Below are positions 1-7,402 of a DNA stretch of 10,905 nucleotides, piece after piece. The DNA is from an uncultured Flavobacteriales bacterium (GTDB lineage Bacteria > Bacteroidota > Bacteroidia > Flavobacteriales > Schleiferiaceae). The translations under genes were made by a program, and so were the position numbers. The notes beneath the pieces are model-generated. The model worked only from the letters and a program-made list of their open reading frames with translations. It was not told the origin of the DNA and ran no database searches. Numbering within the stretch: the stretch's first letter is position 1; every line of letters begins with the position of its first letter. The DNA is taken from the NCBI GenBank assembly GCA_903821715.1, contig CAIJMB010000138.1, positions 1-10,905 on the forward strand, read 5' to 3'.

Positions 1-65
1 CGGCGTTCGCTGCGGATCCAGTCGCCTACGGCGCGCACGGCTTCGGTGTACCCTAACGTGTTCAT
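1..65 (-). CDS. Start of an unrecognised gene downstream of mtaB (partial)
   Basis: An ATG at 65-63 on the minus strand opens a frame that stays open to the window edge (21 complete codons). The protein begins MNTLGYTEAVRAVGD and continues W-I-R-S-E-R. The start overlaps the mtaB stop as ATGA, the tight coupling seen elsewhere in this window, so it is probably the next gene of the mtaB transcript. The visible part looks soluble, with no signal peptide. I do not recognise the family, and too little is visible to propose a function. The call rests on the open frame and the ATGA junction only. Confidence 0.55.
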   Translation of the reverse strand, partial: MNTLGYTEAVRAVGDWIRSER

Positions 66-1408
66 ACGGCCGAGGTTTGGGCGGGATCCTTAGCCGGCCG
101 AGTGGCCACCGTCTCGCGCGCAGTGAGTTCGGTGAGTTCGACCCAGGCGCGGGTTCCGGCCAGCAACGCATCGTAGTCGGCCTCAACCCGCACGTAGTTG
201 TCGGTGTAGCCCAGCATGCGTCCGTCGCGCTCGGAATGCTCCCACACGACACGCCGCACCGTGCCCAAGTGGCGTTGGTAGAATTCGCGCTGCTTGATGG
301 CGCTCAGCAGGCGCAGGCGGCGGTTGCGCGCCTTTCGCTCGGTCTGCTGTACGAAGCCTTCGAGGTGAATGGCCTCGGTTCCGGGTCGTTCTGAATACGT
401 GAACACGTGCAGGTAGGCGATGGGAAGCGCCTCCAAAAACCGGTAGGTGTCGAGAAAGTGGTCCTCGGTTTCGCCCGGAAAGCCGACAATTACGTCCACA
501 CCAATAGCCGCGTCGGGCATGCGGTCGATGATGCGGGCCACGCGCTCCGCATAGAGTTCGCGGCGGTAGCGGCGCTTCATCCAGCCCAGGACCTCGTTGT
601 TGCCGCTCTGCAGCGGAATATGGAAGTGCGGAACCCAGCGCGCGCTCTGCGCCGTAAAGTCGATGATTTCGTCGCGCAAAAGGTTGGGTTCGATGCTCGA
701 AATCCGCAGTCGGTCCAGCCCGTCGACCTGGTCAAGGGCCTGAACCAGTTCTAAAAACGTGTGGTCGTGGCGCTTGCTGCCGTGCTCGCCCTTGCCGTAG
801 TCGCCGACATTGACACCCGTGAGCACCACCTCGAGCACGCCTTGGGCGGCCAGTTCGCGGGCCTGCGAAACCACTTGGTCGAGTGGGGCGGACCGGCTTA
901 CGCCGCGGGCCATCGGAATCGTGCAGTAGGTGCACACGTAGTCGCATCCGTCCTGAACCTTTAAAAAGGCCCGGGTGCGGTCGCCCATGCTGTAGGCGGC
1001 GTGGTACTGGTCGACGTCGTGGATTTCGCAGGCGTGGACTTCAGCCTCGGGCCGCTTGCGCAGGTCGCTCAAAAACTGCCGTAAAAAGGGTTTTTCTTTG
1101 GCTCCGAGTACGAGGTCAACCCCCTCCATGGCGGCGATTTCACTGGGGCGAAGCTGGGCGTAGCATCCGGTAATCACGACAAAGCACTCGGGGTTGGCGC
1201 GGAGCGCTTGACGCACGAGTCCGCGGGTCTCCTTATCCGCCTCTTGGGTCACCGAACAGGTATTGATCACGGCCACATCCGCCGCATCACCAAAGTCGGT
1301 GCGCACAAAACCCGCCGCATACAGATCGCGGGCCAGCGTGCTGGTTTCGGCAAAATTGAGCTTGCACCCAAGGGTGTGAAACGAAGCGCGAAGTCCGGTG
1401 GGAAGCAT
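62..1408 (-). CDS. mtaB: tRNA (N6-L-threonylcarbamoyladenosine(37)-C2)-methylthiotransferase MtaB
   Basis: A radical-SAM enzyme that adds a methylthio group to t6A37 of ANN-decoding tRNAs, giving ms2t6A; cytoplasmic. The 448-residue length fits the family. The N-terminal UPF0004 domain starts HTLGCKLNFAE and has three cluster cysteines, C15, C51 (NTCSVT) and C82 (TGCYAQ). The radical-SAM core has CxxxCxxC in DGCDYVCTYC (C155, C159, C162), followed by TGVNVGDYG (197-205), ISSIEPNLL, HIPLQSGN (263-270) and GVDVIVGFPGETE (303-315). A TRAM-like tail lies at about 375-430. The start is ATG at 1408-1406, which gives the usual MtaB N-terminus; the frame runs upstream to 1819, but only inside the divergent gene. 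The TGA stop overlaps the next gene's ATG (ATGA). MiaB is the main alternative, but the NTCSVT and GCYAQ forms and overall look favour MtaB. Confidence 0.95.
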   Translation of the reverse strand: MLPTGLRASFHTLGCKLNFAETSTLARDLYAAGFVRTDFGDAADVAVINTCSVTQEADKETRGLVRQALRANPECFVVITGCYAQLRPSEIAAMEGVDLVLGAKEKPFLRQFLSDLRKRPEAEVHACEIHDVDQYHAAYSMGDRTRAFLKVQDGCDYVCTYCTIPMARGVSRSAPLDQVVSQARELAAQGVLEVVLTGVNVGDYGKGEHGSKRHDHTFLELVQALDQVDGLDRLRISSIEPNLLRDEIIDFTAQSARWVPHFHIPLQSGNNEVLGWMKRRYRRELYAERVARIIDRMPDAAIGVDVIVGFPGETEDHFLDTYRFLEALPIAYLHVFTYSERPGTEAIHLEGFVQQTERKARNRRLRLLSAIKQREFYQRHLGTVRRVVWEHSERDGRMLGYTDNYVRVEADYDALLAGTRAWVELTELTARETVATRPAKDPAQTSAV

Positions 1409-1411
1409 CCT

Positions 1412-1432
1412 GCGAAAATAGCGAATTTTCGC
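1412..1432. repeat. Inverted repeat in the mtaB/solute-binding-protein divergent gap
   Basis: GCGAAAAT (1412-1419) and ATTTTCGC (1425-1432) form a perfect 8-bp inverted repeat around the spacer AGCGA. A second short pair, ATAGC (1418-1422) and GCTAT (1434-1438), overlaps it. The repeat fills half of the 42-base gap and covers the possible mtaB -7 box. It could be an operator for a dimeric regulator or only a small hairpin; no known consensus was recognised. Confidence 0.5.
1413..1420 (-). promoter_or_regulatory. Possible mtaB promoter -7 box (weak)
   Basis: Read on the minus strand the box is TATTTTCG, one mismatch from the Bacteroidetes sigma consensus TAnnTTTG. It ends only 4 bases before the mtaB ATG (spacer CAGG). 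No TTG-type -33 element is visible at the usual distance. Position in the short divergent gap is the main support, so this is tentative. Confidence 0.3.
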
Positions 1433-1435
1433 GGC

Positions 1436-1443
1436 TATCTTTG
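1436..1443 (+). promoter_or_regulatory. Bacteroidetes-type promoter -7 box for the solute-binding protein
   Basis: TATCTTTG matches TAnnTTTG exactly. Seven bases (GCCCGAA) separate it from the ATG at 1451. Because transcription normally begins a few bases after this box, the mRNA should start at or just before the start codon. No TTG-type -33 element is obvious upstream. Confidence 0.6.
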
Positions 1444-1450
1444 GCCCGAA

Positions 1451-3085
1451 ATGCTTCGTTTTGCTTGGAATTCTCCGCGCCTCGGGCGCCTGCTCGCGGC
1501 CGGCGCAGTGGCCTTCCTCGCCCTGCAGTGCCAGTCTGAAAAGAGCAGTTCTGAGGGCATGCTCTTTCGCTACAACGAGGCCAGCGGAATTTCGTCGCTT
1601 GACCCCGCTTTTGCACGCGATCAGGCCCATAACTGGGTGATCCGCCAGCTCTACACCACGTTGTTTGAGACCGACTCGACGGGACAGCTTCGCGGACTCC
1701 TCGCCGAGGCCTGGGGCACCGCGCCTGATGGCCTGCATGCGGGAATCCGCATCCGCCGCGACTTTGCCGTCCACGACGACCCCTGCTTCAAAGGCCACAC
1801 GCACCACCTCGACGCCCACGACGTCGCCGCGAGCCTGCAGCGCCTCAAAAGCCCCGAGACTGCCTCACCAGGAGCCTGGCTGCTTGAACCACTCGATTCC
1901 GTTTGGGCCGCGACACCCGACTCGCTCGTACTCGCACTGCCGGCACCTGATCCGGCGCTGTGGAGCAAACTGAGCGTGCCCTACACTGCGGTGGTTCCGC
2001 GCCAGGCCATCGCCCGCTACGGCGCGGACCTTAGTGAGCACCCCGTGGGGTCCGGACCCTTTCAGTTCAAAGCCTGGCAGCGCGGCCAAAAGCTGGTCCT
2101 GAGGCGCCACCCCAACTATGCCGAGCGCGACGCCGAGGGGCAGAAACTGCCCTACCTCGAGGCCGTGAGTATCACGTTTACGCCCGACCGCCAGTCTGCG
2201 TTTATGGCCTTTGTGCAGGGCGAACTCGACTTTTTAACGGGCATTGACCCCAGCTACAAGGACCAGTGGCTCGACCCCGACGGCAGCCTTAAGGCCCAGT
2301 GGCGCAGCCAATTTACCCAACGCACGGCGCCCTTTCTCAACACGGAATTTCTCGTGGTGCGCTACGGCCTCAGCAATCCGAGCTACCTCGCCGACGTACG
2401 GGTTCGGCGGGCCCTGAACTGGGCGGTGGACCGCGACGGAATCATTCGCTACCTCAAAAACGGCTTGGGGGTTCCCGCTCATGGCGGAATCCTACCCGCC
2501 GGCATGCCCGGCTACCGTCCGGCCGAAGACTGGACCACGCCGTGGGCCTACCGACCTGATTCCGCCCGGATACTGCTCACTGCAGCTGGGTTGCTGACCG
2601 CCGACGGCCGCCCCAAGCCCGGAATCCCGGCGCTCGTCCTGAGCACCACCGCTTCGTACCGCGATGTGGCAGAATTCCTCCAAAGTTCCTGGACGCAACT
2701 CGGCCTGCCGGTCGAAGTGCAGGTGCTGCCGTCGGCCACCTTTCGCGAAGACAAAGCCCAAGGTCGCCTCGGGCTGTACCGAGCGAGCTGGATTGCCGAT
2801 TACCCTGACCCCAGCAACTACCTCATGCTCTACGGCGAATCGGGTGGCCCCAACGTCAGCGGATTCACCGGCTTAACGGGCTATGCGGACTTTCGCGCGG
2901 AATCCGACCCCGCCCAGCGCATCCAACAGGCCGCCCAGCTCGACGCGGAGCTTCACCGTCAGGCCGCCCTAATTCCGCTCTTTTACGACGTCAGCCTCAG
3001 GGCTTGGCCCAAGGAATGGATTGGTCCACCGCCGCACCCCATGAATGAATTGGACTTGCGGAGGGTGCGCAAAGCCAGCAACTAG
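1451..3085 (+). CDS. ABC-type peptide/oligopeptide solute-binding lipoprotein (SBP family 5)
   Basis: A 544-residue probable lipoprotein of the OppA/DppA-like SBP_bac_5 family, which binds peptides or similar ligands outside the inner membrane and hands them to an ABC permease. The N-terminus has basic residues, a hydrophobic core (about 11-26) and Cys27 in LALQC, a lipobox with unusual Gln before the Cys. Family landmarks follow in order: SLDPAFARD (49-57), LAEAW (84-88), HPVGSGPFQFKAW (197-209), HPNYAERD, VRVRRALNWAVDRDG in the second half, and ADYPDPSNYL near the end. ATG 1451 was chosen because it gives the lipoprotein signal; the frame extends upstream to 1208 only inside mtaB. It is transcribed alone, divergent from mtaB and convergent with the EEP gene; no permease or ATPase gene is in the window. 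The substrate cannot be read from sequence. Confidence 0.88.
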   Translation: MLRFAWNSPRLGRLLAAGAVAFLALQCQSEKSSSEGMLFRYNEASGISSLDPAFARDQAHNWVIRQLYTTLFETDSTGQLRGLLAEAWGTAPDGLHAGIRIRRDFAVHDDPCFKGHTHHLDAHDVAASLQRLKSPETASPGAWLLEPLDSVWAATPDSLVLALPAPDPALWSKLSVPYTAVVPRQAIARYGADLSEHPVGSGPFQFKAWQRGQKLVLRRHPNYAERDAEGQKLPYLEAVSITFTPDRQSAFMAFVQGELDFLTGIDPSYKDQWLDPDGSLKAQWRSQFTQRTAPFLNTEFLVVRYGLSNPSYLADVRVRRALNWAVDRDGIIRYLKNGLGVPAHGGILPAGMPGYRPAEDWTTPWAYRPDSARILLTAAGLLTADGRPKPGIPALVLSTTASYRDVAEFLQSSWTQLGLPVEVQVLPSATFREDKAQGRLGLYRASWIADYPDPSNYLMLYGESGGPNVSGFTGLTGYADFRAESDPAQRIQQAAQLDAELHRQAALIPLFYDVSLRAWPKEWIGPPPHPMNELDLRRVRKASN

Positions 3086-3113
3086 CAGCTAGCTACCCGC
3101 AACTAGTTGCTGG
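3075..3113. terminator. Inverted repeat at convergent gene ends, possible bidirectional terminator
   Basis: CCAGCAACTAG (3075-3085) and CTAGTTGCTGG (3103-3113) are a perfect 11-bp inverted repeat with a 17-base loop. Each arm is the end of a gene: both proteins finish Ser-Asn-stop with the same AGC AAC TAG. The loop contains the palindrome AGCTAGCT (3087-3094), and GCAACTAG is also directly repeated (3078-3085 and 3099-3106). There is no T-run on either side, so it is not a classical intrinsic terminator; a stem that blocks both converging transcripts is an inference. Confidence 0.5.
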
Positions 3114-4146
3114 AAATGGCCACCCGCACCGGGTTATGGTCACTCCAGGTTTGCTTGACGACGCGGTGTTCGAGGGCGGTCCATGGTCCGTTCGTCCAGA
3201 CCCAATCGATGCGCAACGGAACGAGGCGAAGGCCGCGGTACGTGCTGCCCCAACCGGCTCCGCACTGAATGAAGCTGTCACTGCCCAAGGTGCGCAGCCG
3301 TCGGTGGGTGGCCGAGGTGGGTCCGTCATTGAAGTCACCCAAAACGAGCACGGGTCGTGGGCTTTCGGCCCACCAGGCGGCGAGTGACTCGGCCTGTACA
3401 GAACGCGGTTCGGCACGGCGCACCATGCGGCGAAGCAGCAACTTGGCACTCTGCCACCATCCCGATTTGGCCTGTTCGGACTGCGCTTCGCGCAGGTCGA
3501 CGTCGGTACTCACGAGGTGCACGTTGACCACGCGGAGCGTGTCACCTTCGGGTAGTAGTACATCGGCCCAAATAAATCCGATTCGCCCGGAATCGCTCGG
3601 AAAGTCTACACGATCCCACTGCGCGATGGGGTAGCGACTGTACAGAGCAAGGTCGTAGGCCGCCACGCGGTAGGGGTATGCGGCCCGAAGTGGATCTTCT
3701 GCGGCAGTTCCGCCCCGAACATCCTGTAGCGCGAGGAGTTCGACGTCCAGATTCAGCGCGAACTGTGTCATGCCCGCAACGGTAGCGGAATCTTCAGTCC
3801 AGGTGCGATTGCGCCAGTGGTGCACGTTCCACGAGGCTGCGCTAAGGTGAGGGCCAAGAGATTGCGACGGCGGAGTGCGCACCTGCATCCAACTCCCCAT
3901 AGGCGTCCAGAGGAGCGCGAGCAAGGTTCCGCCCAAAAGCGCCGAAGGGTGAAGGTGGGCGGTGGCCATCAGGCTCCACATCACGTGGTACAGCACCAAA
4001 TACGGAAGCATTAAGCTCAGAGGGGCGAGCAGCGCGACGTCGGTAGCCATACCTAGCCATGCAAGCCCCGTCACCGGAAGGGCGAGCAGCTGCGGAATCC
4101 ACCACCAACGGCGGCCCCACTTACTTCGTTTGGCTGTGGCGTGCAA
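3103..4146 (-). CDS. Membrane-anchored endonuclease/exonuclease/phosphatase (EEP) family protein
   Basis: A 347-residue protein with two to three hydrophobic segments (about 14-34, 38-60, 68-88), then an EEP metallohydrolase domain (about 100-345). The fold cleaves phosphodiester or phosphate-ester bonds with Mg2+; substrate here unknown. Motifs: SWNVHHW (N107, metal), LLALQDV (D142 where the family normally has the metal-binding Glu), VNVHL (H210), GDFND (270-274, D271 and N273) and WSDHNPV (D336, H337, catalytic). With the N-terminal anchor, the domain probably sits at one face of the membrane. The start is TTG at 4146: an in-frame stop lies upstream, there is no earlier ATG, and later starts would cut into the first membrane segment. 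It overlaps the rhomboid gene by 26 bases, so translation may be coupled. Last gene of the mutL operon, ending in the inverted repeat. Confidence 0.82.
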   Translation of the reverse strand: MHATAKRSKWGRRWWWIPQLLALPVTGLAWLGMATDVALLAPLSLMLPYLVLYHVMWSLMATAHLHPSALLGGTLLALLWTPMGSWMQVRTPPSQSLGPHLSAASWNVHHWRNRTWTEDSATVAGMTQFALNLDVELLALQDVRGGTAAEDPLRAAYPYRVAAYDLALYSRYPIAQWDRVDFPSDSGRIGFIWADVLLPEGDTLRVVNVHLVSTDVDLREAQSEQAKSGWWQSAKLLLRRMVRRAEPRSVQAESLAAWWAESPRPVLVLGDFNDGPTSATHRRLRTLGSDSFIQCGAGWGSTYRGLRLVPLRIDWVWTNGPWTALEHRVVKQTWSDHNPVRVAISSN

Positions 4147-4930
4147 GGATTTTGCGTTCGTGAGCGGTCAATGAATCGTAGCCTTTGGCTGAAATCTTGT
4201 CGAGCAGCTGGTCGAGGCTGGGCTCGTTCGGGCGCACTACGCTGAGTGGGCTTTTAGGCTTAGTGGTCTTGGTGCGGAACCGCTTCGCGGTCCCCTTTGA
4301 CCACGACCAATCGAGCAAATGGGGTCTGCTTGCTAGGAACCATCCGGCTGCGGCTCCCGCGAGGTGCGCAGCCCTCGCGGTGGTATCGGGCGAGAAGAGG
4401 CCGATGACGTCCATGCCCAGCAGAATGGCCAGCACGATCCAAAGCTTGAGCTCGAGGATAAAAAAGAGGCGGACCTTAAAGTCGGGCATGCGCACGGCGG
4501 CGGCGGTGAACACGGCGTAGACTCCGGCAGAGGCGCCCACGACCACGGCGGGACGCCAGATTCCGGCAAACCATGCTCCGAGGGCCCCGACCAACACGCC
4601 CACCACAAAAAGTCTTAGGATGCGCTGCGCAGGCCAGAGGGTTTCAAGCAGCGAGGCGGTGAAGTAGAGTGTGAGCGCGTTGAATACAAGGTGCAGCAGA
4701 CCGTAGTGCAGCGCGCCGTAGGTCAGTAGGGTCCAGGGTTGGGTGAGGGGCTGGATTCCGCCCGTGTGCAGGGCAAAGAAACGAAGCATTCCGTGCTCGG
4801 CGGGCCAGCCGAGTGCCCATCCGGCGAGTTCAAATCCGGTCTGAACCAAAAAGACGAGCACCAACCCCGCGATGAGGCGGTGAATCGGGCTCTGCTGAAT
4901 CCACAGGCGAATTTGGTCGGCGGGGCGCAC
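4121..4930 (-). CDS. Rhomboid family intramembrane serine protease with C-terminal DUF6576-like tail
   Basis: A 269-residue polytopic membrane protein, the second of two adjacent rhomboids. Rhomboids cut transmembrane substrates inside the bilayer with a Ser-His dyad. Visible motifs: PWTLLTYGALHYGLLHLVFNA (from about 65; the HxxxN-like turn), VVVGASAGVYAV with Ser134 as nucleophile (GASA instead of GASG), and AHLAG with His189 as general base. After the membrane domain (about 15-203) comes a basic linker and a soluble tail (about 237-266) with SLDQLLDKISAKGYDSLT, which resembles DUF6576, a module common at the end of Bacteroidetes rhomboids. The start is GTG at 4930, 12 bases after the stop of rhomboid 1; no suitable ATG precedes it. 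Substrate unknown. The dyad is present, so activity is expected. Confidence 0.88.
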   Translation of the reverse strand: MRPADQIRLWIQQSPIHRLIAGLVLVFLVQTGFELAGWALGWPAEHGMLRFFALHTGGIQPLTQPWTLLTYGALHYGLLHLVFNALTLYFTASLLETLWPAQRILRLFVVGVLVGALGAWFAGIWRPAVVVGASAGVYAVFTAAAVRMPDFKVRLFFILELKLWIVLAILLGMDVIGLFSPDTTARAAHLAGAAAGWFLASRPHLLDWSWSKGTAKRFRTKTTKPKSPLSVVRPNEPSLDQLLDKISAKGYDSLTAHERKILARHSQTK

Positions 4931-4942
4931 GGACAGAGGGGG

Positions 4943-5629
4943 TTAGAATCGAGTTCCGCTGGACTGCCAGCGCTTGATGAGCAGGAATCCAAAAATCATT
5001 CCGCCAACGTGGGCAAAGTGGGCAATGCTGGATCCGGAATTGGCGACTCCGTTGAACAGTTCAAAAAGGCCGTAGATCGCCACAAAGTACTTGGCCTTAA
5101 TCGGCAAGAGAAAGTAGAGGTAGATCTGCTGGTTGGGGTACATCATGCCAAATCCGAGCAGTAGTCCGAATACGGCACCAGAGGCTCCGACCGTGGGCGT
5201 CATTTCTAGTGACTGCAAGAAGTAAAGGGCCTCGCCACTTCCCGTTGCGGCATGCAGGTTAAAGGCCTGTACGTACTCCCAGTAGTTGACTCCGAGGTGC
5301 AGGGCGGCCGCACCAAATCCGGTCACGAAGTAGAAGAGCAGAAAGCGCTGACTGCCCCAGCGGTTTTCGAGCGGAGTTCCAAACATCCACAGCGCGAACA
5401 TGTTGCCGAGGATGTGCCCAAGCCCGCTGGTATCGTGCAAAAAGAGGTGGGTGACGAGCTGAAAGGGCTTAAAGAGGTCACTGGTGGGCAGGTACAGGCC
5501 AAACAGACCAATCACATCAAATCCCATTCGCCCAAAGACGATGGTGGCAAAAAATGCGAGTCCGTTAATAATAAGCAAGTTTTTAACAACGGGCGGAAGA
5601 AAGCTGAAGCCAGAGGGGCGGTAGTACAT
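4943..5629 (-). CDS. Rhomboid family intramembrane serine protease
   Basis: A 228-residue rhomboid with about six hydrophobic segments and no extra domain. It carries HLFLHDTSGLGHILGNMFAL (61-80, the H and N of the first conserved loop), ENRWGSQRF (88-96, the W-R-like loop motif), TVGASGAVFG with catalytic Ser150 in GASG (148-151), and SIAHFAHVGG with catalytic His207. Compared with its neighbour it has the classical GASG and lacks the C-terminal DUF6576-like tail, so the two are diverged paralogues or separate subfamilies. ATG at 5629 lies 3 bases after the mutL stop, so it is read from the mutL transcript. Substrates and the reason for pairing with mutL are unknown; the gene order itself is typical of Flavobacteriales. 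Confidence 0.93.
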   Translation of the reverse strand: MYYRPSGFSFLPPVVKNLLIINGLAFFATIVFGRMGFDVIGLFGLYLPTSDLFKPFQLVTHLFLHDTSGLGHILGNMFALWMFGTPLENRWGSQRFLLFYFVTGFGAAALHLGVNYWEYVQAFNLHAATGSGEALYFLQSLEMTPTVGASGAVFGLLLGFGMMYPNQQIYLYFLLPIKAKYFVAIYGLFELFNGVANSGSSIAHFAHVGGMIFGFLLIKRWQSSGTRF

Positions 5630-5632
5630 AGT

Positions 5633-7402
5633 TTAAAAGAATCGGGCAAGTTCGTCAGCGTTGAGCAACCGGGCGGTGGGCCGACCAAGGTCGTCGGTCC
5701 AGGGGTCGCTGCACGCAAAAAGTCGGTCCATGACGTCTTGGACGTCCGGTTGCCGCCGCGGATGGGCGCTGAGCCACTGGCTAATCCAGGTGCGCAGTTC
5801 GCCATCGTCTTCGGAGTCAATCCGTGAGAGTCCTTCGAGCCAGTCAATCGCGGCTTCGGGCGCGCAGAATCCAGGTCCAGCGGTCCACATCCATTCGGAA
5901 TCGCGAACCTCCCAAGCAAAGCCCCAGGTCGCGAGTCGGTCGTTCCATGCGTCGGCAAATCCGGGCGGTGGCGTCCAGTCGAGCGGAAAAAGCCAGTTTT
6001 GCCCGTTTCGCGGGCTGCCGTCGGTCCAGCGCTCGAGGTCGATGCGGCGTTGGGCGCGCTCAAGGTGCACCACAACCAACTGGTCGGGCATGGGCACAAG
6101 GGCATACATTCCGGCTACACTGAGGGCGCGTCTGGCGGAACTGGGCCGCTCCACTGAGGGCTCAAAGGACGTGTCGTTCCAGCCGTGGCTCGGAAGTTCA
6201 AGTTCGCGCTGAACTCCGCGTTCCGCATCGGTGGGCGGCGCAAAAAAGTTCAAATTGGCCCGGATTCCGGCGCTAGTTGGGCGCGAAGGCTCCGAGGCAA
6301 AGGGGTTGAAGTTCGTGTTGATGTAGACCCCAGGAGCTTCAGGCTTGACTCGGGTGCTCCAGTCGATGTGTTCGCCCACAGGTACCTCGAAGTCAAGGGT
6401 GGGCGCAATTTGATGGATTCCCAAGGCGCGGCGCACGGCGCTGCGCACCATGGCGTATACCCCACGCTCGTCGTCGAACTTGATCTCAGTCTTGGCGGGG
6501 TGTACGTTGACGTCGATGCGTTCGGGGTCGAGTTCGAGAAAGAGGACGTAGGCCGGGTGCTGGTCGCCCGCAATTAAGCCCTCAAAGGCCTCGAGTACGG
6601 CGCGGTGGATGTAGGGGCTGCGCACCGTGCGGCGGTTCACAAACAGGTACTGGTCGCCGCGGGTTTTGCGCGCTGCTTCAGGCCGAAGTACGAATCCATG
6701 CACGACCACTAAGTCGGTGGGTTCTTCGACCGGAACCAACTGCTCGTTGCTCCGCCGTCCGAGCACCGCGGTCGCACGCTGCCGTACGTTTCCGGGCTCG
6801 AGGACGCGCTCGTCGCTGCCGTTGTGCCTTAGGATCATGCGCACTTCGGGGTGGGCGAGGGCCAAGGCATCAAACGTTTCAAGTACGTGGCGGAACTCTA
6901 CCGTGTCCGACTTTAAAAACTGGCGCCGGGCAGGCACGTTAAAAAACAAGTTGTCGACCGTGACGGTAGTGCCGATGGGGCCTGGGCTGGGGCTGCTGCC
7001 CTCGTGGTTGCCGCCCGAACAGCGAAGTTCGATGCCCACCTCATAGTCAGCGGTTCGCGAGCGCAGTTTGAGCTGGCCCACGGCGGCCATTGACGCGAGG
7101 GCCTCTCCGCGAAACCCCATTGTGGTCAACGCGAAGAGGTCGTCGGGCTCCCGAAGCTTTGACGTCGCGTGGCGCACTAAAGCCAACGGCAAATCTTCAG
7201 GGTCAATGCCGTGTCCGTTATCGCGTACCTGAATTCGAGTCCGTCCAGCTTGGTTAAGTGCTACCTCAATTTCGGTGGCGCCAGCGTCAATAGCGTTCTC
7301 AACGAGCTCTTTAACTACAGACGAAGGCCGCTGTACGACTTCGCCAGCAGCCACGAGGTTGGCCACCGATTCCGGTAGCGCGCGAATCGGAACTCGGTTC
7401 AT
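5633..7402 (-). CDS. mutL: DNA mismatch repair protein MutL
   Basis: Couples mismatch recognition by MutS to strand removal. The 589-residue protein has an intact GHKL ATPase: GEVVQRPSSVVKELVENAID (20-39), DNGHGI (61-66), HATSK (78-82), GFRGEAL (96-102). The transducer domain contains LFFNVPAR, QYLFVNRR and IDVNVHPAKTEIKF. A proline-rich linker (about 345-425) leads to a short dimerisation domain. There the DQHA(X)2E(X)4E endonuclease motif is not recognisable: the aligned stretch reads VVVHLERAQRRIDLE (443-457). The ACHxAIRA-type motif is also missing. The very end, LFACSDPWTDDLGRPTARLL (561-580), still matches the family C-terminus. Start: ATG 7402, giving the usual N-terminus; the frame upstream to 7504 lies in the preceding gene. 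ATGA overlap with that gene, 3 bases to rhomboid 1. Confidence 0.96.
   Translation of the reverse strand: MNRVPIRALPESVANLVAAGEVVQRPSSVVKELVENAIDAGATEIEVALNQAGRTRIQVRDNGHGIDPEDLPLALVRHATSKLREPDDLFALTTMGFRGEALASMAAVGQLKLRSRTADYEVGIELRCSGGNHEGSSPSPGPIGTTVTVDNLFFNVPARRQFLKSDTVEFRHVLETFDALALAHPEVRMILRHNGSDERVLEPGNVRQRATAVLGRRSNEQLVPVEEPTDLVVVHGFVLRPEAARKTRGDQYLFVNRRTVRSPYIHRAVLEAFEGLIAGDQHPAYVLFLELDPERIDVNVHPAKTEIKFDDERGVYAMVRSAVRRALGIHQIAPTLDFEVPVGEHIDWSTRVKPEAPGVYINTNFNPFASEPSRPTSAGIRANLNFFAPPTDAERGVQRELELPSHGWNDTSFEPSVERPSSARRALSVAGMYALVPMPDQLVVVHLERAQRRIDLERWTDGSPRNGQNWLFPLDWTPPPGFADAWNDRLATWGFAWEVRDSEWMWTAGPGFCAPEAAIDWLEGLSRIDSEDDGELRTWISQWLSAHPRRQPDVQDVMDRLFACSDPWTDDLGRPTARLLNADELARFF

Noticed and set aside
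1208..1450. Upstream extension of the solute-binding protein frame
   Set aside because: It lies inside the mtaB coding region and upstream of the -7 box; starting at 1451 gives a proper lipoprotein signal.
1409..1819. Upstream extension of the mtaB frame
   Set aside because: It is antisense to the solute-binding protein; the ATG at 1408 gives the standard MtaB N-terminus.
5252..5827. 191-codon plus-strand frame opposite rhomboid 1 and the end of mutL
   Set aside because: It spans two well-supported genes in antisense, crosses their junction, and has a low-complexity charged product without family features.
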